Assembly (NCBI RefSeq): GCF_022701255.1 | Contig: NZ_CP031705.1 | Coordinates: forward strand, 2,555,501-2,619,500 | Source of the DNA: Microcoleus vaginatus HSN003 | Lineage (GTDB): Bacteria > Cyanobacteriota > Cyanobacteriia > Cyanobacteriales > Microcoleaceae | Length of the DNA: 64,000 nucleotides | Reading direction: 5' to 3' | Shown: in pieces, positions 20,234-29,220 of the stretch | How positions within the stretch are numbered: the first letter of the stretch is position 1 | Layout of the letters: each line of letters begins with the position of its first letter | Notes under the pieces: model-generated | The model's database searches: none | The model's input: only the letters and a program-made list of their open reading frames with translations | What the model was told of the DNA's origin: nothing | Program-made: the position numbers and the translations under genes

Positions 20234-20236
20234 AAA

Positions 20237-20800
20237 ATGGTACAAATACAAACAAAAACACTAACTTGGTCAGAGTTTCTCAAACTGCCAGAAACAGAAC
20301 CAGCTAGCGAATATATCAACGGTGAAATCATCCAAAAACCACTGCCACAAGGAAAACATAGCAGGATTCAAGGTGAATTAGTCCCAGCCATCAATGTCGT
20401 AGTTAAAAAGCCGAAAATTGCCTTAGCTTTTCCCGAATTGCGGTGTACTTTTGACGGCAGATCGATCGTGCCAGATGTCACAGTATTTACTTGGGACAGA
20501 ATACCTGTTGATGAAAATGGGGATGTTGCTAATGTATTTGAAACTTACCCTGATTGGACAATTGAAATTATGTCTCCTGGTCAGAGTCAAACTAAAGTAA
20601 CTGGGAATATTTTACACTGTCTGAAAAACGGCACTAAAATGGGTTGGCTGATCGATCCGATGGTGCGCTCGATTTTAATTTATCCCCCGGGAAAGCAACC
20701 GGAAATTTTAGCAAAACCAGAAGAATTGTTGCCGGTTCCAGATTGGGCAGCAGAATTGCGGCTGACGGTAGGAGATTTGTTTGGATGGTTGAAACTATAG
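20237..20800 (+). CDS. Uma2 family (DUF820) endonuclease-fold protein
   Basis: This 187-aa protein belongs to the Uma2 family, a large cyanobacterial PD-(D/E)XK nuclease-like group of unknown role. It shows the family N-terminus (LTWSEFLKLPETEPASEYINGEI), the Glu/Asp core (FPELRCTF, IVPDVTVF) and the hallmark WTIEIMSPGQSQTKV followed by GTKMGWLIDP. The Asp, Glu and Lys expected in the active site appear to be present. It begins 3 nt after the ruvB stop, perhaps co-transcribed. These genes are often mobile and multi-copy, so the link with ruvB may be chance. Confidence 0.88.
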   Translation: MVQIQTKTLTWSEFLKLPETEPASEYINGEIIQKPLPQGKHSRIQGELVPAINVVVKKPKIALAFPELRCTFDGRSIVPDVTVFTWDRIPVDENGDVANVFETYPDWTIEIMSPGQSQTKVTGNILHCLKNGTKMGWLIDPMVRSILIYPPGKQPEILAKPEELLPVPDWAAELRLTVGDLFGWLKL

Positions 20801-20803
20801 CAG

Positions 20804-20845
20804 AAGTCAGTTGAAAGTTGAAAGTTGACAGTTGAAAGTTGTTAC
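20804..20845. repeat. Heptameric repeat (AAGTTGA type)
   Basis: Five or so degenerate copies of the 7-mer AGTTGAA/AGTTGAC lie just after the Uma2 stop codon. They belong to the same STRR class as the arrays at 7251 and 53571. Confidence 0.75.
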
Positions 20846-20889
20846 CAATAATTTTCCCGGCTCTGCCTCCAATTAGCAATTAGCAATTA

Positions 20890-20999
20890 TAGCGGTTCTC
20901 AAGAAAGTGAGGTATGCTTTTCGGCCCAATGCCCAATGCCCAATGCCCAATACCCAATGCCCAATGCCCAATAGTACCTCATGTTACTGAGAAAGGCTA
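20890..20999. repeat. MITE-like element of about 110 bp with a heptamer core
   Basis: Imperfect 25-bp inverted ends, TAGCGGTTCTCAAGAAAGTG (20890 onward) and the complement of a segment ending in GAGAAAGGCTA (20999), enclose tandem CCCAATG heptamers at 20927-20973. TA dinucleotides lie at both borders, as for IS630/Tc1-type insertion. The inner ends GAGGTA and TACCTC also match the IS630 element at 29941. No ORF is carried, although the array is open in the recN frame. Confidence 0.5.
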
Positions 21000-21039
21000 T
21001 ACCAATTACCAATTCCCAATTCCAAATTTCAAATTCCCC

Positions 21040-22794
21040 ATGTTAATATCCCTTAGAATAGAAAACTTTGCCTTAATTGACTGCCTCGACTTAGAATTTG
21101 GCCCGAGTTTGAACGTATTTACAGGGGAAACCGGCGCTGGGAAATCGATTATCCTAGATGCGATCGATGCAGTTTTGGGCGGGAAAGTCGATCGCCGATC
21201 AATTCGCACCGGAGCAGCGCGGGCAATATTGGAAGCTACCTTTGAATTAGACAAAGCCGCAGCTTTGTGGCTGGGCGAACAAGAAATCGAACCCATAGAC
21301 GGAAATTTAGCCGTTTGCAGCCGGGAAATTAACGCATCGAGCGGTGCTCTACGCACCAGATCCCGCTTGAACGGAATTCTCGTCAACCGCCAGTTAATGG
21401 ACCAACTGCGCGATCGGCTGGTCGAAATTACCGCCCAAGGCCAAACCGTCCACCTCGGACAAGAAACCCTCCAGCGAGAATGGCTCGATTTATACGGCGG
21501 CAAAAAGCTCACTGAAGCGCGATCGATCATCGCCTCCGCGTGGCTGGGAGTCAACAACGCCAAAACAGCCCTCAAACGCAGGCGTCAGTCGGAACAGCAG
21601 CGACTGCAAAGACTTGATTTGTTAGAATACCAAGTCCGAGAACTCGGCGAAGCCCACATCGAAGACCCCGACGAACTCGAACAGCTAGAACAAGAATCAA
21701 TCCGGCTCGGCCACGTCGTCGAATTGCAGCAGCAGAGTTACCAAGTCCACCAAGCCCTTTACCAAAACGAGGGCGACAGCGCATCAGCCGCCGACTTGTT
21801 GAGCAAAGCCGAAGTAATTTTAAGCGACATGGCGGTTTACGATGTGCAGTTGCAACCAATCCTAGAAATGGTCAGCGATGCTTTAGCTCAAGCCACAGAA
21901 GCCAGCCTGCAAATTAGCAGCTACGGCGAACAATTAGAAGCAGATCCCGAAAGACTCGAAGAAGTAGAAGATCGGATTCGGGAGCTCAAACAAATTTGCC
22001 GCAAATACGGGCCGCTCAAAGAAGCGATCGCCTACTACCAAAGCATCCAAAACGAACTAAATGAACTTTTAGAAGGAGGCGAGTCAATGGAAGCCTTAGA
22101 ACTCGCATATCAGACCGCTTTAGAGCAATTAAAAGACGCTTGCAGCCACCTCACTACCCTGCGGCGCGAAGCAGCCCTCAAACTAGAAACGCACCTCGTA
22201 GGAGAACTTAAGCCGTTAGCAATGGAAAAAGTGCAGTTTCAAGTCGAAATCTCGCCTTGTACCCCAACCGCCACCGGCGCTGACCAAATCGCCTTTTGTT
22301 TCAGCCCCAACCCGGGCGAACCTTTGCAACCCCTAGGCGCGATCGCCTCCGGGGGAGAAATGAGCCGCTTTCTACTCGCCATCAAAGCCTGTTTTTCCCA
22401 AATAGAAAGTGCCGGTACGCTGATTTTTGACGAAATCGACGCCGGAGTCTCCGGGAGAGTCGCCGGCGCGATCGCCAAAAAACTCTACCAACTCTCCGAC
22501 AAACACCAAGTTCTCTGCGTCACGCACCAGCCGCTGATCGCCGCGATGGCTGATTTTCATTTTCGCGTCAACAAACAGACGATCGAAGCAGAACCAAGTA
22601 TCGGCGAACCTGCAGCCGACTCCGAACCAGTCGAACGCACAGTAGTCAGAGTTGCCGCCCTCAACAGTGAGCAGCGGCGCGAAGAACTCGCCCAACTCGC
22701 TAGTGGTCGCTCAGCAACAGAAGCCATCGCCTTCGCCGAATCCCTGCTTGTCGAAGCCGCCGGATTGCGCCAAACTCAGTCGGCCAAACTCTGA
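21040..22794 (+). CDS. recN: DNA repair protein RecN
   Basis: This SMC-like ATPase acts in double-strand-break repair. From ATG 21040 the product is 584 aa and starts MLISLRIENFALIDCLDLEF, the exact family N-terminus. The frame extends upstream to 20914, but those 42 codons are a heptamer repeat (PNAQCPI units) and are not protein-like, so I reject the longer start. Walker A is FTGETGAGKSIILDAID, the central part is coiled coil (about 165-400), the signature is ASGGEMSRFLLAIK, and Walker B is TLIFDEIDAGVSG with the His switch CVTHQPLIAAMAD. Length is slightly above the usual 550-575. No clear Shine-Dalgarno is visible. Confidence 0.95.
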   Translation: MLISLRIENFALIDCLDLEFGPSLNVFTGETGAGKSIILDAIDAVLGGKVDRRSIRTGAARAILEATFELDKAAALWLGEQEIEPIDGNLAVCSREINASSGALRTRSRLNGILVNRQLMDQLRDRLVEITAQGQTVHLGQETLQREWLDLYGGKKLTEARSIIASAWLGVNNAKTALKRRRQSEQQRLQRLDLLEYQVRELGEAHIEDPDELEQLEQESIRLGHVVELQQQSYQVHQALYQNEGDSASAADLLSKAEVILSDMAVYDVQLQPILEMVSDALAQATEASLQISSYGEQLEADPERLEEVEDRIRELKQICRKYGPLKEAIAYYQSIQNELNELLEGGESMEALELAYQTALEQLKDACSHLTTLRREAALKLETHLVGELKPLAMEKVQFQVEISPCTPTATGADQIAFCFSPNPGEPLQPLGAIASGGEMSRFLLAIKACFSQIESAGTLIFDEIDAGVSGRVAGAIAKKLYQLSDKHQVLCVTHQPLIAAMADFHFRVNKQTIEAEPSIGEPAADSEPVERTVVRVAALNSEQRREELAQLASGRSATEAIAFAESLLVEAAGLRQTQSAKL

Positions 22795-23392
22795 TCAGAC
22801 CCTCAAGCCGATAGTGGGGTCAAAACGCGGAGTTTTTTCAGAGTCGGAGGTTACACTAAAAATATCAACCGCAAATTTTACCAAAAAAGTTGAAAACCCT
22901 GTGAATTTAGTCGGATGAAAGCTAAGAGCAGCAAAATACAGAGAAATTCTACTTAAAAACCACAATTGTGTAGAGAAGGGCACACATCACTAGCAACTGG
23001 TAGTGTCACAATTGCCGCTAGTCCCACCATGCCATCCCTCTTTCAACAGTCCTCTTCCCACTACCATTCATGTTCCGGCGGGCGATCGGCTCAAAGATCG
23101 GCAGAACCTACTTAAACCAGGCACGCACAATGTCAAAATCACCTAATAAACCATTTAAACAAGATTCGCGATTTCTAAAAAGATTGCAGCACTCCCATCG
23201 CCTCGTTACTCTCCCACCCTCCGTTCAGCAGCAAGGTCAACTGAATTTCCCTTGCCTGGTGGCCGGAGTTCTGTAAACTGAGAAATACTTTCACACATAC
23301 TTGAGTCTTGTGCGACAGGTGACTCACTAATCAACTTCCCCCCTCTCTTCGCTTAGAGACTAACCCTTACACTTAAGCTTCTGTAAAGGTCT
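22795..23392. other. Leader region upstream of the adenylate cyclase gene
   Basis: I see no convincing gene in these 598 bases. A 68-codon frame at 23070-23276 has no family features. The stretch before 23393 ends in AAAGG three bases from the ATG. The long gap may hold the cyclase promoter, but no clear -35/-10 pair or operator was found. Confidence 0.4.
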
Positions 23393-26300
23393 ATGAAATC
23401 TGCATCTTCCACCAATTACTCTTCTCTGGACAACGTGATTGATGTCGCTGTTGTCGGCGGTGAAAATCATCATCAGGAAAATTATTCTCCCCCGGAAATT
23501 AGGAGCAGCGCAATTATCCCGGGCCAAGGAAACCTCTCCGGCATTCTCGACCTTCTAAATAAGCAAAGTTTCACAGTAGTAGTTAAGGAAGTAGAAGACA
23601 AACTTAAGGTTGTCAATCAAACCCTGGGAATGCTCGACAATATCCTGGAGAGCGAGGGATTTGATGCCATCCTTAACGAGATGTTGCAGTCGATTACCCT
23701 CAAAACAGGGGAATTGCTGAATGCCGATCGCAGCACAATATTTTTATTAGACGACGAAAAAAATGAACTATGGGCGATCGTCGCTAAAGACGAAAATGGC
23801 AAAAACTTAGAACTCCGATTTCCTGCCCATGTGGGCATTGCGGGAGAAGTAGCCACGCACAAAAAAGTGGTGAACATTCCTTATGATTTTTATAACGACC
23901 CCCGCTCGACTAACGCAAAAAAAACTGACGAAAGAACAGGATATCGCACTTATACAATGCTGGCGATGCCCCTGATAAACGAAGAAACAGGAGAGTTAGT
24001 CGCAGTCGTTCAACTGATTAATAAACTCAAGCCTAACCACGAACATTATGGTACTTTAGAATCACAGATTGACAATGCAGGATTTACTCAAGAAGATGAA
24101 CAAGTTTTTCGAGAATTTGCCCCGTCGATTCGCCTAATTCTAGAGTCTTCTAAATCTTTCTACGCAGCAACTCAAAGACAACGGGCCGCCACGGCGCTGA
24201 TGAACGCCGTCAACGCTCTTTCTCAGAGCAGTTTAGACTTAGAAGATACCCTAAAAAGGGTGATGGATCAGGCCCAAGAACTGATGAACGCCGATCGCAG
24301 CACCCTGTGGCTGATCGATGAAGATAAAGACGAACTATGGACGAAAATCCCGATCGCCGACAGCCTGAAAGAAATTCGCATACCCAGAACAGCAGGTTTT
24401 GCAGGCATCGTCGCCCAGTCCGGCGAACCGCTGTTGATTCCCTTTGACGTGTACGATGATCCCCGCGCTGAAATTTCCAAAGAAACCGACAAAAAAACAG
24501 ACTACCGTACTTGCAGTATGCTCTGTATGCCAATTTTTAATGCAGACCACAAATTGATCGGAGTTACTCAATTAGTCAACAAAAAAAAACAAGGAGAATA
24601 CCCTCCCTATAACCCCGAAGATTGGCCGCACGCCCCCGAACAGTGGAAAGCGAGTTTCAATCGCAACGACCTGGAATTTATGAAGGCGTTTAACATCCAA
24701 GCAGGAGTCGCCCTACAAAACGCCAAACTGTTTGCCGAAGTCAAACAGCAAGAACAAAGACAAAAAGATATGCTGCACGCCCTGACTAACGGCGTGATTT
24801 CTACAGATAAAAAAGGCAATATAGTAGCGACCAATCCCAGTGCCCAAAAATTACTGGGTGTCAGCGAGGCAGAATTAGCCGAAGGTCAATCTTTGCGCGA
24901 GTTAATTAAGTTAGAAAAAGGCGATTTTGCCAAATGGTTTGATGCGTCTTTGTCTCCAGAAGACGATAAGGACCGCCAGCAGTATTACCCGGATCAAATT
25001 TTGCTGTCCTGTGAAGCAAAATCGCAGAGTATCAATCTCTCGATTAATTCAATGACCGACGCTACCGACCCCAGCAAGGTCAACGGCGCGTTAGTCGTCA
25101 TGGAAGATATTAGCGAGGCAAAGCAAGTCAAAAACTTGATGTACCGTTACATGACCCCCGAAGTAGCCGAAGCGCTTTTAGCTTCAGGGGATCATGGATT
25201 GGGCGGCAAGCGCAAAAACGTTTCGGTGCTGTTCTCAGACATTCGCAGCTATACCACACTTACGGAAAAATTGCAAGCCGAAGAAGTGGTAGTGATGCTC
25301 AATAAATATTTTGAAGTGATGGTAGATGTCGTGTTCGAGTACGGAGGGACTCTCGACAAATACATCGGCGACGCTCTGATGGCAGTTTTTGGCTCTCCAG
25401 CGCCCCTAGAGGATCATGCCTGGTGCGCCATGCAAACCGCAGTGAAAATGCGGGAAAAACTGGCCCTGTTCAATCAAGAGCGTATGGCGAATGGGGAATT
25501 GCCGATCGGCATCGGTATGGGCGTACATTCCGATGAAGTTGTCAGCGGCAACATCGGTAGTAGCAAACGCATGGAATTGACTTCTATAGGAGACGGCGTA
25601 AACCTCGCCTCTCGCTTAGAAAGCGCTAGCAAGCAATACGGCACCGACTTGATCATCAGCGACAATACTTACAGAGATTATGCCGATCGGCTGTACGTGC
25701 GAGAACTCGACTTTATTACTGTCAAAGGCAAAAGCGAACCTGTAATCGTTTACGAACTCATGAGCATCCGCGAGGGATACTCGCCAGTTGGCAAGCCACT
25801 AACCGAAACACAGCAAAAAATTGTAGAACATTACACCAAGGGCCGCGAACATTACAAAACTCCCGTCAGCCAAAGACTCTCAGAAAGTGAGGTGAAAAAC
25901 ATCTTAAAGGATGTCGCTGAAATGCCAGAGGCAGAGATTAAGAAACTGTCCTACAATCTAGAGCAACAGTTGGAACACGAACTAAAGAACCTGTTATATC
26001 AACTGAAAAAGCTGTCAGAATACGACCCGAAAAACCTGTCAGAAGCAGACCAACTCATCGTACTGTTGCAGACAGAAATCCAACTGCTGAAATTGGAAGG
26101 CATCAAAAACCTGTCGGAAGACGAAGCCAAAATGCTGCTGCAAGCAAAAGTCAAGCCTTTATCAGCAGACGAGATTAAATACTTGCAAGAAGGCGAAGTC
26201 AAAAAACTGTTGGAAGCCGACATCTTAGAACCATCAAATCCCAAAATCAAGAGGCTGAAACCCTCAGAGATCAGGCGGCTATTGCAGGCGAAAATTAAAA

Positions 26301-26575
26301 GTCGTGCCTGCGAGACAGTTGCAGAAATGTTAGATGAGGAATTTGAAAATCTGGCACTCGATCAAGTTAAAAAACTGCTGAACGAGTTTAAGAAAGCCTT
26401 AGAACCAAAAGCCAAGCAAGCCTTTACAGACGCTAAACGCGAATTTAACGCCGTTCTGGAAGTTGACCCGAAAAACAAGGCAGCTAAATTGCACGTCGAT
26501 CGCTGTATGTTATTTCAGCATCAGTTTTCAGATGTACTTAACTGGGATGGTGTGTGGAATCTCACAGAAAAATAG
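23393..26575 (+). CDS. Adenylate cyclase with GAF-GAF-PAS sensory modules
   Basis: The 1060-aa soluble class III cyclase makes cAMP. Order: polar N-terminus, GAF 1 (about 85-240; LNADRSTIFLLD, VGIAGEVATHKKVVNIPYDF), GAF 2 (about 270-445; MNADRSTLWLIDEDKDELW, AGFAGIVAQSG), PAS (about 460-570; ALTNGVISTDKKGNIVATNP), then the cyclase domain (about 590-790). Metal-binding Asp residues lie in VLFSDIRSYTTL and GDALMAVFG. The purine pocket KRMELTSIGDGVNLASRLES has the Lys/Thr-Ser pattern of bacterial adenylate rather than guanylate cyclases. The GAF NKFDE-like features suggest cyclic nucleotide binding, as in Anabaena CyaB1/B2. About 800-1060 is an unusual Leu/Lys-rich helical repeat region. It is monocistronic. 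Confidence 0.93.
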   Translation: MKSASSTNYSSLDNVIDVAVVGGENHHQENYSPPEIRSSAIIPGQGNLSGILDLLNKQSFTVVVKEVEDKLKVVNQTLGMLDNILESEGFDAILNEMLQSITLKTGELLNADRSTIFLLDDEKNELWAIVAKDENGKNLELRFPAHVGIAGEVATHKKVVNIPYDFYNDPRSTNAKKTDERTGYRTYTMLAMPLINEETGELVAVVQLINKLKPNHEHYGTLESQIDNAGFTQEDEQVFREFAPSIRLILESSKSFYAATQRQRAATALMNAVNALSQSSLDLEDTLKRVMDQAQELMNADRSTLWLIDEDKDELWTKIPIADSLKEIRIPRTAGFAGIVAQSGEPLLIPFDVYDDPRAEISKETDKKTDYRTCSMLCMPIFNADHKLIGVTQLVNKKKQGEYPPYNPEDWPHAPEQWKASFNRNDLEFMKAFNIQAGVALQNAKLFAEVKQQEQRQKDMLHALTNGVISTDKKGNIVATNPSAQKLLGVSEAELAEGQSLRELIKLEKGDFAKWFDASLSPEDDKDRQQYYPDQILLSCEAKSQSINLSINSMTDATDPSKVNGALVVMEDISEAKQVKNLMYRYMTPEVAEALLASGDHGLGGKRKNVSVLFSDIRSYTTLTEKLQAEEVVVMLNKYFEVMVDVVFEYGGTLDKYIGDALMAVFGSPAPLEDHAWCAMQTAVKMREKLALFNQERMANGELPIGIGMGVHSDEVVSGNIGSSKRMELTSIGDGVNLASRLESASKQYGTDLIISDNTYRDYADRLYVRELDFITVKGKSEPVIVYELMSIREGYSPVGKPLTETQQKIVEHYTKGREHYKTPVSQRLSESEVKNILKDVAEMPEAEIKKLSYNLEQQLEHELKNLLYQLKKLSEYDPKNLSEADQLIVLLQTEIQLLKLEGIKNLSEDEAKMLLQAKVKPLSADEIKYLQEGEVKKLLEADILEPSNPKIKRLKPSEIRRLLQAKIKSRACETVAEMLDEEFENLALDQVKKLLNEFKKALEPKAKQAFTDAKREFNAVLEVDPKNKAAKLHVDRCMLFQHQFSDVLNWDGVWNLTEK

Positions 26576-27033
26576 CAGTAGCCCACAGCAAATGCTCGCG
26601 GTGGCGCCAGGGTTCTGGGTGGGGAGGATCGCCATCGGGGGTGCGGCTCCCATTCCACCACCAATTAACCTTAATATCCGATTGAGGTAATTGTAAATAA
26701 GCTCCAACAGGTATTATGGTTATATAACCGGATTTGAATTTGCAAGTGAGATGCCGGGGTTTCGCCCTACGTGTTTCCTTCGCACTACCTACCTACCGCA
26801 ACAAACTTAGCACTTCTATATATTTGAAGCGCTTAAAAATAGTTATGACTGGCGGCAGCGTTACCCGGTTTCTGAGAAACATCTTGGAGAAAGGCGACGA
26901 AACATCCGCTCAAAAACCGGGTTTCTCACCCCGCCCGCGTAAGTCTTAATAGCGTTAGCGGCTCCTAAAAAGAGCTTCCTTCGCAGATAGTCAATGTTCT
27001 AGTCTTAGATATAGAAAACCACTAGCGTCAGTT
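26576..27033. other. Intergenic region with paired CCGGGTTT inverted repeats
   Basis: ACCCGGTTT at 26863-26871 and AAACCGGGT at 26914-26922 form inverted arms around 42 bases, extended partly by neighbouring A and T runs. A similar two-armed element lies at 29120-29171. No gene is recognised in this 458-bp gap. Confidence 0.5.
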
Positions 27034-27582
27034 ATGGATAATTGGAATTCGCAATCGGGAGATGTTGAGTGGGTAGATCAGGTTTACCAACTATTGCTGG
27101 AGATTGCTCGGAGCTCCCTGTCAGATATCCCCAGAATCCCGGAAAACATCACTGTTAAGGCTATCCCTCTGATCCAGAAGGTACAAAGCATTCAGCAAAG
27201 ACCTGACGGGCAAGTGTTCAAATCCGGTTCTTTTTCAGTCAACGATCACGAATGGGTCGATCGAGTCTGCCAACTATTGGTAGAACTAACCAGCGCGTCT
27301 TTGTCCGAACAGCCCAAACTGCCGGAAAACCTTGCAGGCAGATCTTTAGCCCTCGCTGATCGAGCACAAAAAATTAAAGAAGATATCGAAGAAAATGCAG
27401 CCCAAGCCCCAGCAGATGAAGAGGACAATTCCGTACAGTCTCCAGACGCGCTGCTTTCCCTCTTGCACCACAGTTTGAAAACTCAGCGCGCCAAAAGCTA
27501 CAACCCCGATGCCCCCGAATGGCAGCAAGTCTTGAGCCTGCTCGACGTAGTGCAGTCGATTTACAAGCAAATCCAAAATTAA
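27034..27582 (+). CDS. Hypothetical protein with an internally duplicated helical domain
   Basis: I do not recognise the family. The 182-aa product has two similar units: residues 9-53 (VEWVDQVYQLLLEIARSSLS, then PENITVKAIPLIQKVQSI) and 72-116 (HEWVDRVCQLLVELTSASLS, then PENLAGRSLALADRAQKI). A third weak match is EWQQVLSLLDVVQSIYKQI at the end. An acidic linker (EENAAQAPADEEDNS) separates units two and three. It is soluble and helical. It lies 160 bp upstream of a Ser/Thr kinase gene on the same strand and could be a partner, but nothing shows this directly. Confidence 0.75.
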   Translation: MDNWNSQSGDVEWVDQVYQLLLEIARSSLSDIPRIPENITVKAIPLIQKVQSIQQRPDGQVFKSGSFSVNDHEWVDRVCQLLVELTSASLSEQPKLPENLAGRSLALADRAQKIKEDIEENAAQAPADEEDNSVQSPDALLSLLHHSLKTQRAKSYNPDAPEWQQVLSLLDVVQSIYKQIQN

Positions 27583-27742
27583 ATTCAAGCTTAACTCAGG
27601 GGCATCTTTATGGTGCGCGATCGCTGGCTCTTAAAGGCAGTTGCTCTTTGACATAAAAATTTTTTTGCCGTAGCCCGAACATTTCCGATTATTGCACTTT
27701 TGTCAACTACACTAGGTTTAATCGGTTCTAGGGCAAGAGAAC

Positions 27743-29077
27743 ATGAGCGGACAAAACCTCGGCGATTTGTCAAAAGAAATATTAGCCGATCGCTATCAGT
27801 GCGATCGGCGGCTCGGCAAGCAAGCAGGACGGCAAACCTTACTCGCCCGCGACTTAAAAACGCAACAGCAAGTAGTAGTCAAACTTCTCTCATTCAGCAG
27901 CGACTTTAACTGGGAAGACTTAAAACTGTTCGAGCGAGAAGTCGAAACCTTAAAATCCCTATCCCATCCCGCAATTCCCCGATATCTAGACTCCTTTGAA
28001 ATCGACACCCCCAACCGCAAAGGATTCGCCCTAGTCCAGAGTTACATCGAAGCCAAATCCCTACAAGAATATCTCTCAGACGGCCGCACCTTCAGCGAAA
28101 GCGAAGTCAAACAATTAGCCACAGCATTATTAGACATCCTCGCCTACCTGCACCAGCGACAGCCCCCGGTGATTCACCGCGACATTAAACCCAGCAATAT
28201 TTTACTCAAGAATCGATCGGGTAACAGCGTCGGCGAAGTTTACCTAGTCGATTTCGGTGCAGTTCAAACCCTAGCAACGCAACAGGGAAAAACAGTCACA
28301 GTTGTCGGAACCTACGGCTATATGCCGCCCGAACAATTTGGCGGGAGGGCAGTTCCCGCTTCCGACTTGTACGGTTTGGGAGCAACCTTAATCGCCTTAA
28401 TCACCAAGCAGCATCCTGCCGATTTACCGCAACAAGATTTGCAGATTGAATTCGAGCAATTCAGCCAACTGAGTCCAGGTTTTACCAATTGGCTGAAGTG
28501 GATGACACATCCGAGTTTAGAACGCCGTCCCACCTCAGCCCAGATCGCAAAAGAAGTTTTAGAAAAACCACAGGAAATAAATAAATATTCCCAGACATTG
28601 AGACCGGGAAAAACCGTGACTACCTTTAGCTTGTTCGACAATGCGATCGACCGCAGCACTGAGATGGGAACCCTAGCTGTAGGAGCTTGTGCAGCAATTT
28701 ACAGCACCTTTATTATTCCGGTACTGGGGACAATTGTCGGAGGATTTATCGGTCTTTCTCTCGGCTTGCTGCTGGGGTTGGGGAACGGAATAATCGTAGG
28801 AATCGTCACGCGCTTGTGGTTTTTTCCCCTAACTAATCCCAAACTTCACCGACAGGTTTTAACCGCGATTAGTATCTTATTCTGTACCTCCACAAGCCTC
28901 GTCTTCTTTTGGATCATGAATGTGATTATAGAGGTGATAATGGGGGGTTCGATGATCTTCCACAATATTGATATGGATATTATCTTCCTGCTTGCACCGT
29001 CGCTGATTGCAGGACTGTCAATGGGGGCAAGTAGCAAGTCTATTGCCCGGTGGTATCAAATAGAAAGCGGACTGTAA
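27743..29077 (+). CDS. Serine/threonine protein kinase with C-terminal membrane segments
   Basis: This 444-aa eukaryotic-type kinase has its catalytic domain at about residues 16-285. The ATP Lys is K47 (VVVKLL), the catalytic loop is HRDIKPSNILL, the metal site is LVDFGAVQ, the activation segment ends GYMPPEQFGG, and subdomain XI has LERRPTS. The Gly loop (RRLGKQAGRQ) is poor in Gly, as in many cyanobacterial kinases of this group. After residue 300 there are hydrophobic spans (near 310-365, 372-392 and 415-435), so the enzyme is anchored with its kinase domain in the cytoplasm. It is about 60% alike in appearance to the disrupted kinase at 29221. Its stop codon lies inside a 10-bp hairpin stem. 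Confidence 0.93.
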   Translation: MSGQNLGDLSKEILADRYQCDRRLGKQAGRQTLLARDLKTQQQVVVKLLSFSSDFNWEDLKLFEREVETLKSLSHPAIPRYLDSFEIDTPNRKGFALVQSYIEAKSLQEYLSDGRTFSESEVKQLATALLDILAYLHQRQPPVIHRDIKPSNILLKNRSGNSVGEVYLVDFGAVQTLATQQGKTVTVVGTYGYMPPEQFGGRAVPASDLYGLGATLIALITKQHPADLPQQDLQIEFEQFSQLSPGFTNWLKWMTHPSLERRPTSAQIAKEVLEKPQEINKYSQTLRPGKTVTTFSLFDNAIDRSTEMGTLAVGACAAIYSTFIIPVLGTIVGGFIGLSLGLLLGLGNGIIVGIVTRLWFFPLTNPKLHRQVLTAISILFCTSTSLVFFWIMNVIIEVIMGGSMIFHNIDMDIIFLLAPSLIAGLSMGASSKSIARWYQIESGL

Positions 29078-29095
29078 TCTACATTTTACAGTCCG
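29068..29095 (+). terminator. Hairpin at the kinase stop codon
   Basis: CGGACTGTAA (29068-29077, including the stop codon) pairs perfectly with TTACAGTCCG (29086-29095) around an 8-nt loop. No T-run follows, so it may be a stability hairpin rather than a classical terminator. Confidence 0.5.
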
Positions 29096-29115
29096 GGACG
29101 CACTCCGACTCCTAG

Positions 29116-29175
29116 AAATCTGGTTTTTACGAAAAGACGCGTTGCCACCGGCAGACTCGCTAAAAAACCAGGTTG
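29116..29175. repeat. Two-armed inverted repeat (CTGGTTTTTA type)
   Basis: CTGGTTTTTA at 29120-29129 faces TAAAAAACCAG at 29161-29171, enclosing about 31 bases. It resembles the element at 26863-26922 in design and in the (A)AACC-GGTT core, which suggests a small dispersed repeat family. Confidence 0.55.
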
Positions 29176-29220
29176 ATGGACTCCGACGATAACCTTAAAT
29201 TAAAATTAATGTAAAAAAAA

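Noticed and set aside
20914-21039. Upstream extension of recN giving a 626-aa protein
   Set aside because: The extra 42 codons are translated heptamer repeats, and family similarity begins exactly at the ATG at 21040.
23070-23276. 68-aa plus-strand frame before the cyclase gene
   Set aside because: No ribosome site, domain or recognisable composition; likely chance in a leader region.
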